Shown here: piece by piece, positions 25,356 through 34,113 of the stretch
How the letters are laid out: each line of letters opens with the position of its first letter
Numbering within the stretch: the first letter of the stretch is position 1
Assembly: GCA_965227535.1 (NCBI GenBank)
Contig: OZ245761.1
Coordinates: 2,976,001-3,040,000, forward strand
Reading direction: 5' to 3'
Length of the DNA stretch: 64,000 nt
Origin: SZUA-430 sp965227535
GTDB taxonomy: Bacteria > Pseudomonadota > Alphaproteobacteria > Micropepsales > Micropepsaceae
The notes under the pieces: model-generated
Seen by the model: the letters and a program-made list of their open reading frames with translations, nothing else
Databases searched by the model: none
What the model was told of the DNA's origin: nothing
Made by a program: the position numbers and the translations under genes

Positions 25356-26117
25356 ATGACCGACGAAAAACCCACCGTCTCCTTCGGCTTCCGCGATGTC
25401 GCGGAAGACGAGAAATCGCGCCTCGTCGGTCGCGTGTTCACGAACGTCGCCCGCCGCTACGACGTCATGAACGACCTCATGTCGATGGGCATCCACCGCG
25501 TGTGGAAGCAGGCGATGATCGACTGGCTCTCGCCAGCGCCGGGCACGCAGTTGCTGGACGTCGCCGGGGGCACTGGCGACATCAGCTTCCGCTTCCTCGA
25601 TCGTTTGGGCACGAAGGCCGGCGACGCGCGCGCCACGGTCTGCGACATCAATCACGAAATGTTGTCCGTCGGCCGCGAACGCGCGAGAGAGCAAGGCTAC
25701 GCCGACCGTGTGGCCTTCGCCTGCGGCGACGCCGAACGCCTGCCCTACGCCGACGAAACCTTCGACGCCTACACAATCGCCTTCGGCATCCGCAACGTCA
25801 CGCACATCGACAAGGCGCTGAGCGAGGCCTACCGCGTCCTGAAACCCGGCGGTCGCTTCCTCTGCCTGGAATTCTCGAAAGTCGACAACGCGCTGCTCTC
25901 GACGCTGTACGACGCTTGGTCCTTCAACGTGATCCCGGCGATCGGCCAAGTCGTCACCAACGACCGCGCGTCCTATCAGTATCTGGTCGAAAGCATCCGC
26001 CGCTTTCCGCCGCAAAAGAAATTCGCCGACATGATCGAAGCCGCTCGCTTCACCCAAGTGAAGTGGCGCGACCTCTCCGCCGGCATCGCCGCCATGCACT
26101 CCGGCTGGAAGTTCTGA
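25356..26117 (+). CDS. ubiE: Demethylmenaquinone / 2-polyprenylbenzoquinol C-methyltransferase
   Basis: UbiE performs the C-methylation step in ubiquinone (and menaquinone) synthesis using S-adenosylmethionine. The 253-residue protein has the family's FTNVARRYDVMNDLMSMGIH N-terminus, the SAM site LLDVAGGTGDISF, and FGIRNVTHIDKALSEAYRVL. The C-terminus AAMHSGWKF is typical. ATG 25356 is chosen because AAGG lies about 8 nt upstream; an ATG at 25335 is in frame. The stop overlaps the ubiB start (TGATG), so the pair is translationally coupled. Confidence 0.95.
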   Translation: MTDEKPTVSFGFRDVAEDEKSRLVGRVFTNVARRYDVMNDLMSMGIHRVWKQAMIDWLSPAPGTQLLDVAGGTGDISFRFLDRLGTKAGDARATVCDINHEMLSVGRERAREQGYADRVAFACGDAERLPYADETFDAYTIAFGIRNVTHIDKALSEAYRVLKPGGRFLCLEFSKVDNALLSTLYDAWSFNVIPAIGQVVTNDRASYQYLVESIRRFPPQKKFADMIEAARFTQVKWRDLSAGIAAMHSGWKF

Positions 26118-27691
26118 TGGCCAGCGCGATCTCCAAGATCCGCCGCCTCCTCCGCGCCGCCCGCGTGCTGGGCCATCACGGCGTCTTGCCGCCGGCCGAA
26201 TGGGCCGCGATGGCGCCGCCCGAAGCGCGCTTCTTAGGATTCATCTTCCGCAAGAAGAAAGCGAAGATGCACGGCCGCACCGGCGAACGCCTGGCGCGCG
26301 CCCTCACCGACCTCGGCCCCGCCTACATCAAAGCCGGACAATTCCTGGCCACCCGCCCTGACATCATCGGCAGCGACATCGCGCGCGACTTGTCCGAGCT
26401 GCAAGACCGCATGCCGCCCTTCCCGCGCGCGGAAGCCGAACGCATTCTCCGCGAAGAACTCGACGGTGCGCAGATCGCGCGCCTCGGCAATATCGGCGAA
26501 GCCGTCGCCGCCGCCTCGATCGCGCAAGTCCACAAAGTCACGCTGAAGCCCGCCAAAGAAGGCGACCCGCCGCAATACCGCGCGCTAAAGATCCTGCGCC
26601 CCGGCGTCGACATCGAATTCGCCCGCGAACTTGAAGCCCACGCCTGGGCCGCGCGGATGGCCGAACGCACCGGCGGCGACATGCGCCGCATGAAGCCGAC
26701 AGCCCTCGTCGACACGCTCGCCCGCTCCGTCGCCATCGAGATGGACTTGCGCCTGGAAGCGGCGGCCGCCGCCGAACTCGCCGCGAACACTGCCCGCGAC
26801 GACGACTTCCGCGTGCCGATCGTCGACTGGGATTTCACCACCCGCCGCGTCCTCGCCACCGAATGGATGGACGCAACGCCGCTCAAAGACATCGACGCGT
26901 TGCGCGCGCAAGGCCACGACCTGAAGCGCCTCGCGACCAGCGTCATCCAAAACTTCCTGAAGCACGCGCTGCGCGACGGCTTCTTCCACGCCGACATGCA
27001 CCCGGGAAATCTCTTCGTCGACAGCCAAGGCCGCCTGGTCGCCGTCGACTTCGGCATCATGGGCCGCCTCGACCCCATCTCGCGCCGCTTCATGGCCGAA
27101 ACGCTCGCAGGCTTCCTCGCGCGCGATTACCGTCGCGTCGCCGACATCCATCTGCAGATCGGCTTCGTGCCCCCGCGCCACCATGTCGACGATTTCGCGC
27201 AAGCCCTCCGCGCGATCGGCGAACCGATCTTCGGCCGCCCCGCCAGCAACATGTCGATGGCGCGCCTGCTCACGCAACTCTTCGAAGTCACGCGCCTCTT
27301 CGACATGGAGATGCAGCCCCAACTCGTGATGCTGCAAAAGACGATGGTCGTCGTCGAAGGCGTCGCCCGCCAACTCGACCCCGAACACTCGATCTGGGAG
27401 TCCGCGCGCCCCGTCGTCGAACAATGGATGATCGACTCCATCGGCCCCCAAGCACGCATCAAAGAAGCATCCGAAGGCCTCTCGACCCTGGGCCGCGCCA
27501 TCGCCGCCTTCCCGGAGGTCCTGCGCAACGCCGAACAGATCGCCGCCCAGCTTTCGACCGGCGGCATCAAACTGCACCCGGATTCCACACAAGCCATTGC
27601 CGAAGCTGAGGTCCGCCGCACAGGCCACGTCCGCTGGGCCATCTGGATCGGCGCCGCGGCCCTCGCCGCCATCGCCATCGCGCAGTTCTAA
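26117..27691 (+). CDS. ubiB: UbiB/ADCK-family ubiquinone biosynthesis protein
   Basis: UbiB is an atypical protein-kinase-like ATPase needed for ubiquinone synthesis, acting with UbiJ/UbiK in lipid intermediate handling at the membrane. The 524-residue protein contains the invariant KxGQ motif (AYIKAGQFLATRPDI, near residue 75), a kinase-like core with HADMHPGNLFV and VDFGIMGRLD, and a C-terminal hydrophobic anchor (AIWIGAAALAAIAIAQF). The start is the ATG overlapping the ubiE stop by one base. The ubiE-ubiB-coaBC order is common in alphaproteobacteria. Confidence 0.95.
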   Translation: MASAISKIRRLLRAARVLGHHGVLPPAEWAAMAPPEARFLGFIFRKKKAKMHGRTGERLARALTDLGPAYIKAGQFLATRPDIIGSDIARDLSELQDRMPPFPRAEAERILREELDGAQIARLGNIGEAVAAASIAQVHKVTLKPAKEGDPPQYRALKILRPGVDIEFARELEAHAWAARMAERTGGDMRRMKPTALVDTLARSVAIEMDLRLEAAAAAELAANTARDDDFRVPIVDWDFTTRRVLATEWMDATPLKDIDALRAQGHDLKRLATSVIQNFLKHALRDGFFHADMHPGNLFVDSQGRLVAVDFGIMGRLDPISRRFMAETLAGFLARDYRRVADIHLQIGFVPPRHHVDDFAQALRAIGEPIFGRPASNMSMARLLTQLFEVTRLFDMEMQPQLVMLQKTMVVVEGVARQLDPEHSIWESARPVVEQWMIDSIGPQARIKEASEGLSTLGRAIAAFPEVLRNAEQIAAQLSTGGIKLHPDSTQAIAEAEVRRTGHVRWAIWIGAAALAAIAIAQF

Positions 27692-27803
27692 CACGTGAGG
27701 CAATTCAGGGACTTAGCCCTTCCGTCACCATCACATAAAGTTTCTACACCCCTTGTCGGGGATTAGTGTAATTTCCATCTAACAGTAGGAATTGGAGCAG
27801 TCC

Positions 27804-29012
27804 GTGCTGGCTGGGAAACGAATTCTGCTCGTCATTGGCGGTGGTATCGCCGCCTACAAGAGCTTGGAACTGATCCGCCGTCTGCGCGACCGCGGCGCCT
27901 CTGTGCGCGCCATCCTGACCAACGCCGGAACCCACTTCGTCACCCCACTTTCGGTCTCCAGCCTCTCCGGCGAGAAGGTCTTCCAAGACCTCTTCAGCCT
28001 GACCGACGAGGCCGAGATGGGCCACATCCAACTCTCCCGTGACGCCGACCTGTTGGTCGTGGCCCCCGCGACAGCCGACTTGATGGCCAAGATGGTCCAC
28101 GGCCGCGCCGACGACCTCGCCTCAACTGCCCTGCTCGCCACCGACAAGCGCGTCCTCGTCGCCCCCGCGATGAACGTGCGCATGTGGCAGCATGCAGCGA
28201 CCCAACGAAACCTCGCGCAGCTGAAAGCCGACGGCATCGGCGTCGTCGGCCCGAACGACGGCGACATGGCGTGCGGCGAATTCGGCCCCGGCCGCATGGC
28301 GGAGCCCGCCGAAATCATCGCCGCCATCGAGAAGATGCTGGCCCTGCCCCGTACACTCGAAGGCATCAACGCACTGGTGACCGCAGGCCCGACGTTAGAG
28401 CCCATCGATCCGGTGCGCTTCATCTCGAACCGCTCCTCCGGTAAGCAAGGCTACGCCATCGCCGGGGCACTCGCCGACCTCGGCGCCAACACGACGCTCG
28501 TCTCTGGCCCGACCGGCATCGCCGCCCCGCGCGGTGTAAAGCTTGTCGCCGTCGAGACCGCCCACCAAATGCTCGCAGCCTGCGAAAACGCACTGCCCGC
28601 CGACGTCGCGATCTGCGCCGCAGCCGTCGCCGATTGGCGCGTCGATCACGCGGCCAACCAAAAAATAAAAAAAGCGGCCGGCGGCTTGCCGAGCCTGAAC
28701 CTAATTGAGAATCCCGACATCCTGCGCACGCTCTCGACGCTCAAGACAAAGCGCCCAGGCCTCGTCATCGGCTTCGCCGCCGAAACGGAGAAGGTCATCG
28801 AGCACGCGCAAGCCAAACGCCAACGCAAAGGCTGCGACTGGATCGTCGCCAACGACGTCTCACCCGCGACCGGCGTGATGGGCGGCGACGACAACATGGT
28901 CCATCTCGTCACTGCATCCGGCGTCGAGAACTGGCCGCTGATGAAGAAGAAAGACGTGGCCACGCGCCTCGTCCAAAAAATTGCCGAACACGTGAAAGGA
29001 GCCGCCGCGTGA
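27804..29012 (+). CDS. coaBC: Bifunctional phosphopantothenoylcysteine decarboxylase / synthetase
   Basis: CoaBC makes 4'-phosphopantetheine for coenzyme A. The N-terminal CoaC flavoprotein domain has IGGGIAAYKSLELIRRL and the catalytic cysteine in GDMACGEFGPGRMAEP. The CoaB domain starts near residue 185 (INALVTAGPTLEPIDPVRFI), with SNRSSGKQGYAIA and a KxK-type motif near IKKAAGG. The protein is 402 residues. The GTG at 27804 is preferred because GGAG lies 6-7 nt upstream; a TTG at 27792 is in frame. The stop overlaps the dut start (GTGA), so the two are coupled. Confidence 0.95.
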   Translation: MLAGKRILLVIGGGIAAYKSLELIRRLRDRGASVRAILTNAGTHFVTPLSVSSLSGEKVFQDLFSLTDEAEMGHIQLSRDADLLVVAPATADLMAKMVHGRADDLASTALLATDKRVLVAPAMNVRMWQHAATQRNLAQLKADGIGVVGPNDGDMACGEFGPGRMAEPAEIIAAIEKMLALPRTLEGINALVTAGPTLEPIDPVRFISNRSSGKQGYAIAGALADLGANTTLVSGPTGIAAPRGVKLVAVETAHQMLAACENALPADVAICAAAVADWRVDHAANQKIKKAAGGLPSLNLIENPDILRTLSTLKTKRPGLVIGFAAETEKVIEHAQAKRQRKGCDWIVANDVSPATGVMGGDDNMVHLVTASGVENWPLMKKKDVATRLVQKIAEHVKGAAA

Positions 29013-29461
29013 GCCAAGCGCGCGTGCAAATTCTAACCCTGCCCCACGGCCGCGGCCTCAACCTTCCGGCGCACGCGACAGCAGGCGCGGCAGGCGCCGA
29101 CATCGTCTCGGCCGAAGACACGACGATCCCACCCGGCGGCATCCACGCCGTCGCCACCGGCATCGCGCTCGCAATTCCCGAAGGCTACGAGGGCCAAGTC
29201 CGTCCCCGCTCCGGCCTCGCGCTGAAACACGGTGTCACCGTATTGAACGCACCCGGCACCATCGACGCCGACTATCGCGGCGAGGTGAAGGTCATCCTGA
29301 TCAATCACGGCCCCGAACCGTTTCGCGTCGCGCGCGGCGACCGCGTCGCGCAGCTCGTCGTCGCGGCAGTCGCGCCCGTCACCTTCGAACGCGTCGACGT
29401 GCTGCCGGATACAGCGCGTGGCGCCGGCGGCTTCGGCTCGACAGGCGTGAAGGGGGGCTGA
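29009..29461 (+). CDS. dut: dUTP diphosphatase
   Basis: dUTPase hydrolyses dUTP to dUMP, keeping uracil out of DNA and supplying dTMP synthesis. The 150-residue trimeric type carries all five motifs: AGADIVSAE, RPRSGLALKHG, NAPGTIDADYRGEV, RGDRVAQLVV and the C-terminal RGAGGFGSTG. Start is GTG 29009, overlapping the coaBC stop. The coaBC-dut pair is a common bacterial arrangement. Confidence 0.96.
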   Translation: MSQARVQILTLPHGRGLNLPAHATAGAAGADIVSAEDTTIPPGGIHAVATGIALAIPEGYEGQVRPRSGLALKHGVTVLNAPGTIDADYRGEVKVILINHGPEPFRVARGDRVAQLVVAAVAPVTFERVDVLPDTARGAGGFGSTGVKGG

Positions 29462-29467
29462 CGCGCC

Positions 29468-29920
29468 ATGCTGCGTCTATCGAGAAAAGCGATCTTGGCG
29501 CTGGAGGCGGTCGTCGACATCGCCTGCAACTCGCGCCCCGAACCCGTCCAATCGAAAGAAATCACGCGACGCCAAGGCGTGCCGCATCGCTACCTTGAGC
29601 AGGTGATGCAAGCCCTCGTCCGCGCCGGCGTCCTCAAAGGCGTGCGCGGCCCACGCGGCGGCTATCGCCTGGCCAAGGAACGCCGCCGCATCACGGCCGG
29701 CGAAATCGTCCGTATCGTGGCCGAGCTTGAAGCTGCCGACGAACCGCCGTTGAATGGCTCCTCCCCCATCGGCGAACGCATCGTCCGCCCAATGGTGGAA
29801 GAGATCCACGGTGGACTGATGCGCCAGTTGGACGAGATTTCAGTTGAAGATCTCTGCCGCCGGGCCGAAGAACGCGGCCTTGCCGAACCCATCGGCGAAC
29901 GCGCCGATTTCGCGATCTGA
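29468..29920 (+). CDS. Rrf2-family transcriptional regulator without cluster cysteines
   Basis: This 150-residue winged-helix regulator has the Rrf2 start (RLSRKAILALEAVVDIA), recognition region (ITRRQGVPHRYLEQVMQAL) and wing (LKGVRGPRGGYRLAKE). The three clustered cysteines that bind an iron-sulfur cluster in IscR, NsrR or RirA are absent: the only cysteines are in DIACNSR and DLCRRAE. It therefore resembles CymR-type cysteine regulators, and it is 6 bp after dut and 25 bp before cysK. A role in repressing cysK and its own unit when cysteine is plentiful is likely but inferred. Confidence 0.88.
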   Translation: MLRLSRKAILALEAVVDIACNSRPEPVQSKEITRRQGVPHRYLEQVMQALVRAGVLKGVRGPRGGYRLAKERRRITAGEIVRIVAELEAADEPPLNGSSPIGERIVRPMVEEIHGGLMRQLDEISVEDLCRRAEERGLAEPIGERADFAI

Positions 29921-29945
29921 AGAACCTCAGAGAAGGACCACGCCG

Positions 29946-30929
29946 ATGAGCGACGCCGCACGCAAGCAAGCCGACCCGAACCACGCTCCCGGACGCGGTC
30001 GCGTCTATGACTCCATCACGCAAACCATCGGCGACACACCGCTCGTCCGCCTGAACCGCATGGCGAAAGAAGCCGGCGCCGTCGGCGAAGTCCTGCTGAA
30101 ACTCGAGTTCTTCAACCCGCTGTCCAGCGTGAAAGACCGCATCGGCGTCTCGATGATCGAAGATCTCGAAGCCCGCAGCGTCATCAAACCCGGCACGACA
30201 TTGATCGAACCGACCTCCGGCAACACCGGCATCGCACTCGCGTTCGTGGCCGCGGCCAAAGGCTATCCGCTGATCCTGGTGATGCCGGAATCGATGTCGA
30301 TCGAACGCCGCAAGATGCTCCTGCTACTCGGCGCGAAACTTGAACTGACGCCGGCAGCCCAAGGCATGAAAGGCGCCGTCGCCCGCGCCACCGAACTCGC
30401 CAAGGAAATCCCGAACGCCGTCATCCCGCAGCAATTCGAAAACCCCGCGAACCCTGCCGTCCACCGCCGCACCACCGCCGAAGAAATCTGGAACGACACC
30501 GCCGGCAAAGTCGACGTGGTCATCTCCGGCGTCGGCACCGGCGGTACGATCACGGGCGTCGGCTCGGTCCTAAAGCAACGCAAACCGTCGGTCCGCATGG
30601 TCGCCGTCGAACCCGAAGACAGCGCCATCCTCTCGGGCCGCCAACCCGGCCCGCACAAAATTCAAGGCATCGGCGCAGGCTTCATCCCAGGCATCCTGGA
30701 CCGCAGCCTCATCGACGAAGTCATCACCATCGGCAACGAAACAGCATTCTCAACGGCGCGCAAACTAGCCAAGATGGAAGGCATCCCCGGCGGCATCTCA
30801 AGCGGTGCAGCCGTCGCCGCCGCCCTCGAAGTCGCCACGCGCAAAGACATGGCTGGTAAGACAATCGTCGCCATCATCCCCTCCTTCGCCGAACGCTACC
30901 TCTCGACAGCCCTCTTCGACGGCCTCTGA
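29946..30929 (+). CDS. cysK: Cysteine synthase A (O-acetylserine sulfhydrylase)
   Basis: This PLP enzyme joins O-acetylserine and sulfide to make cysteine. The 327-residue protein has the active lysine in PLSSVKDRIGVSM, the substrate loop EPTSGNTGIALAF, the phosphate-binding GVGTGGTITGVG, and GIPGGISSGAAVAAAL near the C-terminus. The ATG at 29946 is chosen because GAAGGA lies about 9 nt upstream. It follows the Rrf2 regulator closely and is probably co-transcribed with it. It converges on the SH3 gene across a nested palindrome. Confidence 0.95.
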   Translation: MSDAARKQADPNHAPGRGRVYDSITQTIGDTPLVRLNRMAKEAGAVGEVLLKLEFFNPLSSVKDRIGVSMIEDLEARSVIKPGTTLIEPTSGNTGIALAFVAAAKGYPLILVMPESMSIERRKMLLLLGAKLELTPAAQGMKGAVARATELAKEIPNAVIPQQFENPANPAVHRRTTAEEIWNDTAGKVDVVISGVGTGGTITGVGSVLKQRKPSVRMVAVEPEDSAILSGRQPGPHKIQGIGAGFIPGILDRSLIDEVITIGNETAFSTARKLAKMEGIPGGISSGAAVAAALEVATRKDMAGKTIVAIIPSFAERYLSTALFDGL

Positions 30930-30956
30930 CCAGCCACCGCCGCGCAAGACAAAATT

Positions 30957-31160
30957 CGTGTCATGGTCCGCGAAGGCGGACCACCCACGACTTGTCGGCC
31001 GCCAAGTGTCAACGCCGAAAGATTGAACCACCAAGAGCACCAAGCCACTCGTGAATCGACAACACCTCGAAACCGCATAAGCGGCTTGGTGCCCTTGGTG
31101 GTTCAATCTAACAACAGTGAAGAGAAGTCGTGGGTGGTCCGCCTTCGCGGACCATGACAC
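30957..31160. repeat. Nested palindromic intergenic element, copy 3
   Basis: This lies between convergent cysK and the SH3 gene. Inner arms 31021-31046 and 31083-31108 are the same GATTGAACCACCAAGAGCACC module as in copies 1 and 2. The outer arms are unrelated to those copies: TCATGGTCCGCGAAGGCGG (30961-30979) and its reverse complement near 31135-31153, extended by CCACCCACGAC/GTCGTGGGTGG. The loop is short. No gene is present. Confidence 0.8.
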
Positions 31161-31181
31161 TGGGTTGAGGGCCTAGAAGCG

Positions 31182-31757
31182 CTACTTCACCGTCTCGTGC
31201 TCATAGACGCCCCAGAGCCGGTCCCGCGCCACGTACCCGTCATAGCCGCGCGAGGAAATCTCGCACCACTCGCCGGCGCAGGCGACAAGCTTCGCGACCA
31301 GCCCAGGCTCCGCGAACGCCACGGCTTCCGCGTCAGCCTTCGGCTCGCCGAGGATCGCGGTGTTCACCCGCCCCGTCACGACCACGTTGCGCCGCCCGTC
31401 CAGCATCGCGCCTTTGACCCAGCCGGTCACGCCGTCGACATCGCGTATCCGCCGCCACGCGTCGTACTCGGCGATCACCTCGACCGGCGTGCCCGTTTTC
31501 ACATAGGTCCAAAGCACATCCTGATCGAGCGACGGCCCGCGCCGGACGTTCACCCGCTCGGCCTTCACGGTCACCCAGCGCGGCACCGGCATCCCCGTGG
31601 CCACCATCGGCGGTGCGACCGGTACCGGGGCGAGCGCCGCCTCCAGCATCGGTTTCGGGCGAGGCAGGGGCACGCCCTCGCGCGTCGGCGAGGCAGCCGC
31701 GAACGTCGCCGCGGCAAGGACAAGGCAGCAGGCAGTCAGGGCAGTCCAAATGTTCAT
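31182..31757 (-). CDS. Exported SH3-domain protein
   Basis: This 191-residue protein has a signal peptide (hydrophobic 5-20, cleavage near TFAAAS). A Pro-rich linker is followed by two bacterial SH3-like units: one near 62-118 (VTVKAERVNVRRGPSLDQDV, YDAWRRIRDVDGVTGWV) and a second near 128-185 ending in WCEISSRGYDGYVARDRLWG. SH3 domains of this class usually bind cell-wall peptides, so a periplasmic wall-associated role is likely. In many alphaproteobacteria such a gene is divergent from a 2-hydroxyacid dehydrogenase, as here. The start at 31757 is the first ATG with a good signal peptide. Confidence 0.85.
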   Translation of the reverse strand: MNIWTALTACCLVLAAATFAAASPTREGVPLPRPKPMLEAALAPVPVAPPMVATGMPVPRWVTVKAERVNVRRGPSLDQDVLWTYVKTGTPVEVIAEYDAWRRIRDVDGVTGWVKGAMLDGRRNVVVTGRVNTAILGEPKADAEAVAFAEPGLVAKLVACAGEWCEISSRGYDGYVARDRLWGVYEHETVK

Positions 31758-31937
31758 CGATCCGAGCCTTGGCGCATGGCCATCGGGAGGGGTTCTTGGC
31801 GGCGAAAATGATGTGCAATATCAGCAGGGTCGCGCTTAATTTTGGGTTATCACGCGAAGAAAGAGAGACGATTTGTTAGACCCTAGGAAGTTCCGCCCTC
31901 CCTTGCTAAGGAAGGGGTGAAGAGCCACACCGAACCG

Positions 31938-32924
31938 ATGCCCGCCAAGAAACCCCTCGTCATAGTCACCCGTAAGCTGCCCGACGCGATCGAAACGCGG
32001 ATGCGCGAGCTGTTTGAGACGCGCCTCAACGTCGACGACACGCCGATGTCGCGCGAAAAGCTCATCGAGGCGGTGCAAACGGCCGACATTCTGGTGCCGA
32101 CCGTGACGGACCGGTTGGACGCGAAGATCCTGGTCCGCGCGGGCGACCGATTGAAGCTGATCGCGAATTTCGGCGCCGGCGTCGACAACATCGATCTCGA
32201 AACAGCGCGCGCTCGCGGCATCACGGTCACGAACACACCGGGCGTCCTCACTGACGACACCGCCGACATCACGATGGCGTTGATCCTCGCCGTCCCGCGC
32301 CGCATCGTCGAAGGCGGCGAAGTTCTGGCGCGCGGCGAATTCAAAGGCTGGTCGCCGACCTGGATGCTGGGCCACCGCATCACGGGCAAGCGTCTCGGCA
32401 TCATCGGCATGGGCCGCATCGGCCAAGCCGTCGCGCGCCGCGCGAAAGCCTTCGGCCTGCAAATCCACTATCACAATCGCAAACCCGTGCCGCAGCCGGT
32501 CGAAACCGAACTGGAAGCGACGTACTGGGACAGCCTCGATCAAATGCTGGCGCGCATGGACATCGTGTCCGTGAACTGCCCGCACACGCCCGCCACGTAT
32601 CACTTGCTCTCGGCGCGCCGTCTGAAGCTGATGAAACCGTCGGCATTCATCGTCAACACCGCGCGCGGCGAAATCATCGACGAGAACGCGCTCGCCCGCA
32701 TGTTGGAAGCGAACGAACTCGCAGGCGCCGGCCTCGACGTGTTTGAACAAGAACCGGCGGTGAACCCGAAACTTCTGAAGCTCAAGAACGTCGTGCTTCT
32801 GCCGCACATGGGCTCGGCCACCATCGAAGGCCGCGTCGACATGGGCGAAAAGGTCATCATCAACATCAAAACCTTCGCCGACGGTCACCGTCCGCCCGAC
32901 CGCGTCCTCGCGGCGATGCTGTGA
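31938..32924 (+). CDS. D-isomer 2-hydroxyacid dehydrogenase (glyoxylate/hydroxypyruvate reductase-like)
   Basis: This 328-residue NAD(P)-dependent enzyme reduces glyoxylate or hydroxypyruvate to glycolate or D-glycerate. It has the catalytic Arg region (LKLIANFGAGVDNIDLETARA), the Rossmann site LGIIGMGRIGQAVARR, Glu in DVFEQEPAV, and catalytic His in LLPHMGSATIEGR. The ATG at 31938 fits family N-termini (KKPLVIVTRKLPDA); an in-frame GTG at 31917 directly after AAGGAAGG is an alternative that adds seven residues. The stop overlaps the next gene's GTG, so the two are coupled. Confidence 0.92.
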   Translation: MPAKKPLVIVTRKLPDAIETRMRELFETRLNVDDTPMSREKLIEAVQTADILVPTVTDRLDAKILVRAGDRLKLIANFGAGVDNIDLETARARGITVTNTPGVLTDDTADITMALILAVPRRIVEGGEVLARGEFKGWSPTWMLGHRITGKRLGIIGMGRIGQAVARRAKAFGLQIHYHNRKPVPQPVETELEATYWDSLDQMLARMDIVSVNCPHTPATYHLLSARRLKLMKPSAFIVNTARGEIIDENALARMLEANELAGAGLDVFEQEPAVNPKLLKLKNVVLLPHMGSATIEGRVDMGEKVIINIKTFADGHRPPDRVLAAML

Positions 32925-34105
32925 ACGCACGCCCGAAGCTTCGCTTCCTTCCCAAACATGGCACCCGCGTAAGGGCGGGATCGCCGTGGGCGTATTCGAA
33001 TGAAGTCGTCATGGACAAGGCGATGAAGGCGCTGCCGCCGGGCACGCTGGTCGACGTGGTCGACGGCAACGGCATCGGTGTCGCCACCGCCTACTTCAGC
33101 CCGCACAGCCTGATCGCCGCGCGCATCCTGGCGTCGTATCCGGGCGCCAAGATCGACACCGACTTCTTCCGCGAACGCTTTGACCGCGCCGCCGCGCTGC
33201 GCAGCAAAGTGATCGGCGGCAGCCATTACCGCCTCATTCACGCCGAAGCGGATCTTTGCCCCGGCCTCGTCATTGATCGCTTCGACGACGTGTTCGTCGT
33301 GCAGTCCGGCACCGCCGGCATGGATGCGCTCAGCGAGTTTTGGCTGCAGGCGCTGAAAGACGAATTCAAACCGCGCGCGATCATCGTGAAAAGCAACGCG
33401 CCGGCACGCGCGCACGAAGGCTTAAAGGACGACGTCCGCGTCGCGTATGGCGAGGCCGCCGTCGTCGAAGTTGAAGAAGCCGGCATCCGCCACCGCGTCG
33501 ATCCGATCGGCGGCCAGAAAACCGGCTGGTTCTTCGACCAACGCGACAACCGCGCCTTCCTGATCGGTCTGGCGAAAGGCTCAACGCTCCTCGACGCCTA
33601 TTCCTACGTCGGCCCACTCGCACTGGGTGCGCTCAAGGTCGGCGCAAAATCGGCTGTTTTGCTCGATTCTTCGCAAGCCGCCCTGGACACCGCCGCCGCC
33701 ACCGCGAAGGCGCACAACCTCGCCGATCGCTGCGAAATGCGCCGCTGCGACGCGCTGGAGGAACTGGAAGAACTGGGGCCTTCCGACGAACGCTTCGACA
33801 TCGTCTCCTGCGATCCGCCGCCCTTCGTGCGTTCCAAGAAAGACCTTGAGTCCGGCGCGCGCGGCTACCGCAAGTTGGCGCGCCTCGCCGCCCCGCTTGT
33901 CACACACGGCGGATTTTTGTGCCTGGCCTCGTGCAGCCACGCGATAGACATGGATCGTTTTCAGCTAGAGTGCGCGCAAGGCCTCGCGCGCGCGGGACGC
34001 ACCGCAAGGTTGATCCGCGCAAGCGGCGCCGCTTGCGATCATCCCGTTCACCCGATGTTACCGGAAACGGCCTATTTGAAATCTCTGGTCTATCAACTCG
34101 ATTGA
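32921..34105 (+). CDS. RlmI-like class I rRNA (cytosine-C5) methyltransferase
   Basis: This 394-residue SAM-dependent methyltransferase has an N-terminal PUA-like RNA-binding region (residues about 5-75, GSPWAYSNEV), a linker domain, and a Rossmann methyltransferase core from about 195. Core motifs are KTGWFFDQRDNRAFL, LLDAYSYVGPLAL, the catalytic-loop DPPPFVRSKKD, and CLASCSHAIDM near the end. The likely substrate is 23S rRNA cytosine, as for RlmI, but the exact site is not provable from sequence. Start GTG 32921 overlaps the preceding stop (GTGA). The frame is complete with family-like length. Confidence 0.88.
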   Translation: MNARPKLRFLPKHGTRVRAGSPWAYSNEVVMDKAMKALPPGTLVDVVDGNGIGVATAYFSPHSLIAARILASYPGAKIDTDFFRERFDRAAALRSKVIGGSHYRLIHAEADLCPGLVIDRFDDVFVVQSGTAGMDALSEFWLQALKDEFKPRAIIVKSNAPARAHEGLKDDVRVAYGEAAVVEVEEAGIRHRVDPIGGQKTGWFFDQRDNRAFLIGLAKGSTLLDAYSYVGPLALGALKVGAKSAVLLDSSQAALDTAAATAKAHNLADRCEMRRCDALEELEELGPSDERFDIVSCDPPPFVRSKKDLESGARGYRKLARLAAPLVTHGGFLCLASCSHAIDMDRFQLECAQGLARAGRTARLIRASGAACDHPVHPMLPETAYLKSLVYQLD

Positions 34106-34113
34106 GTTTGCAG

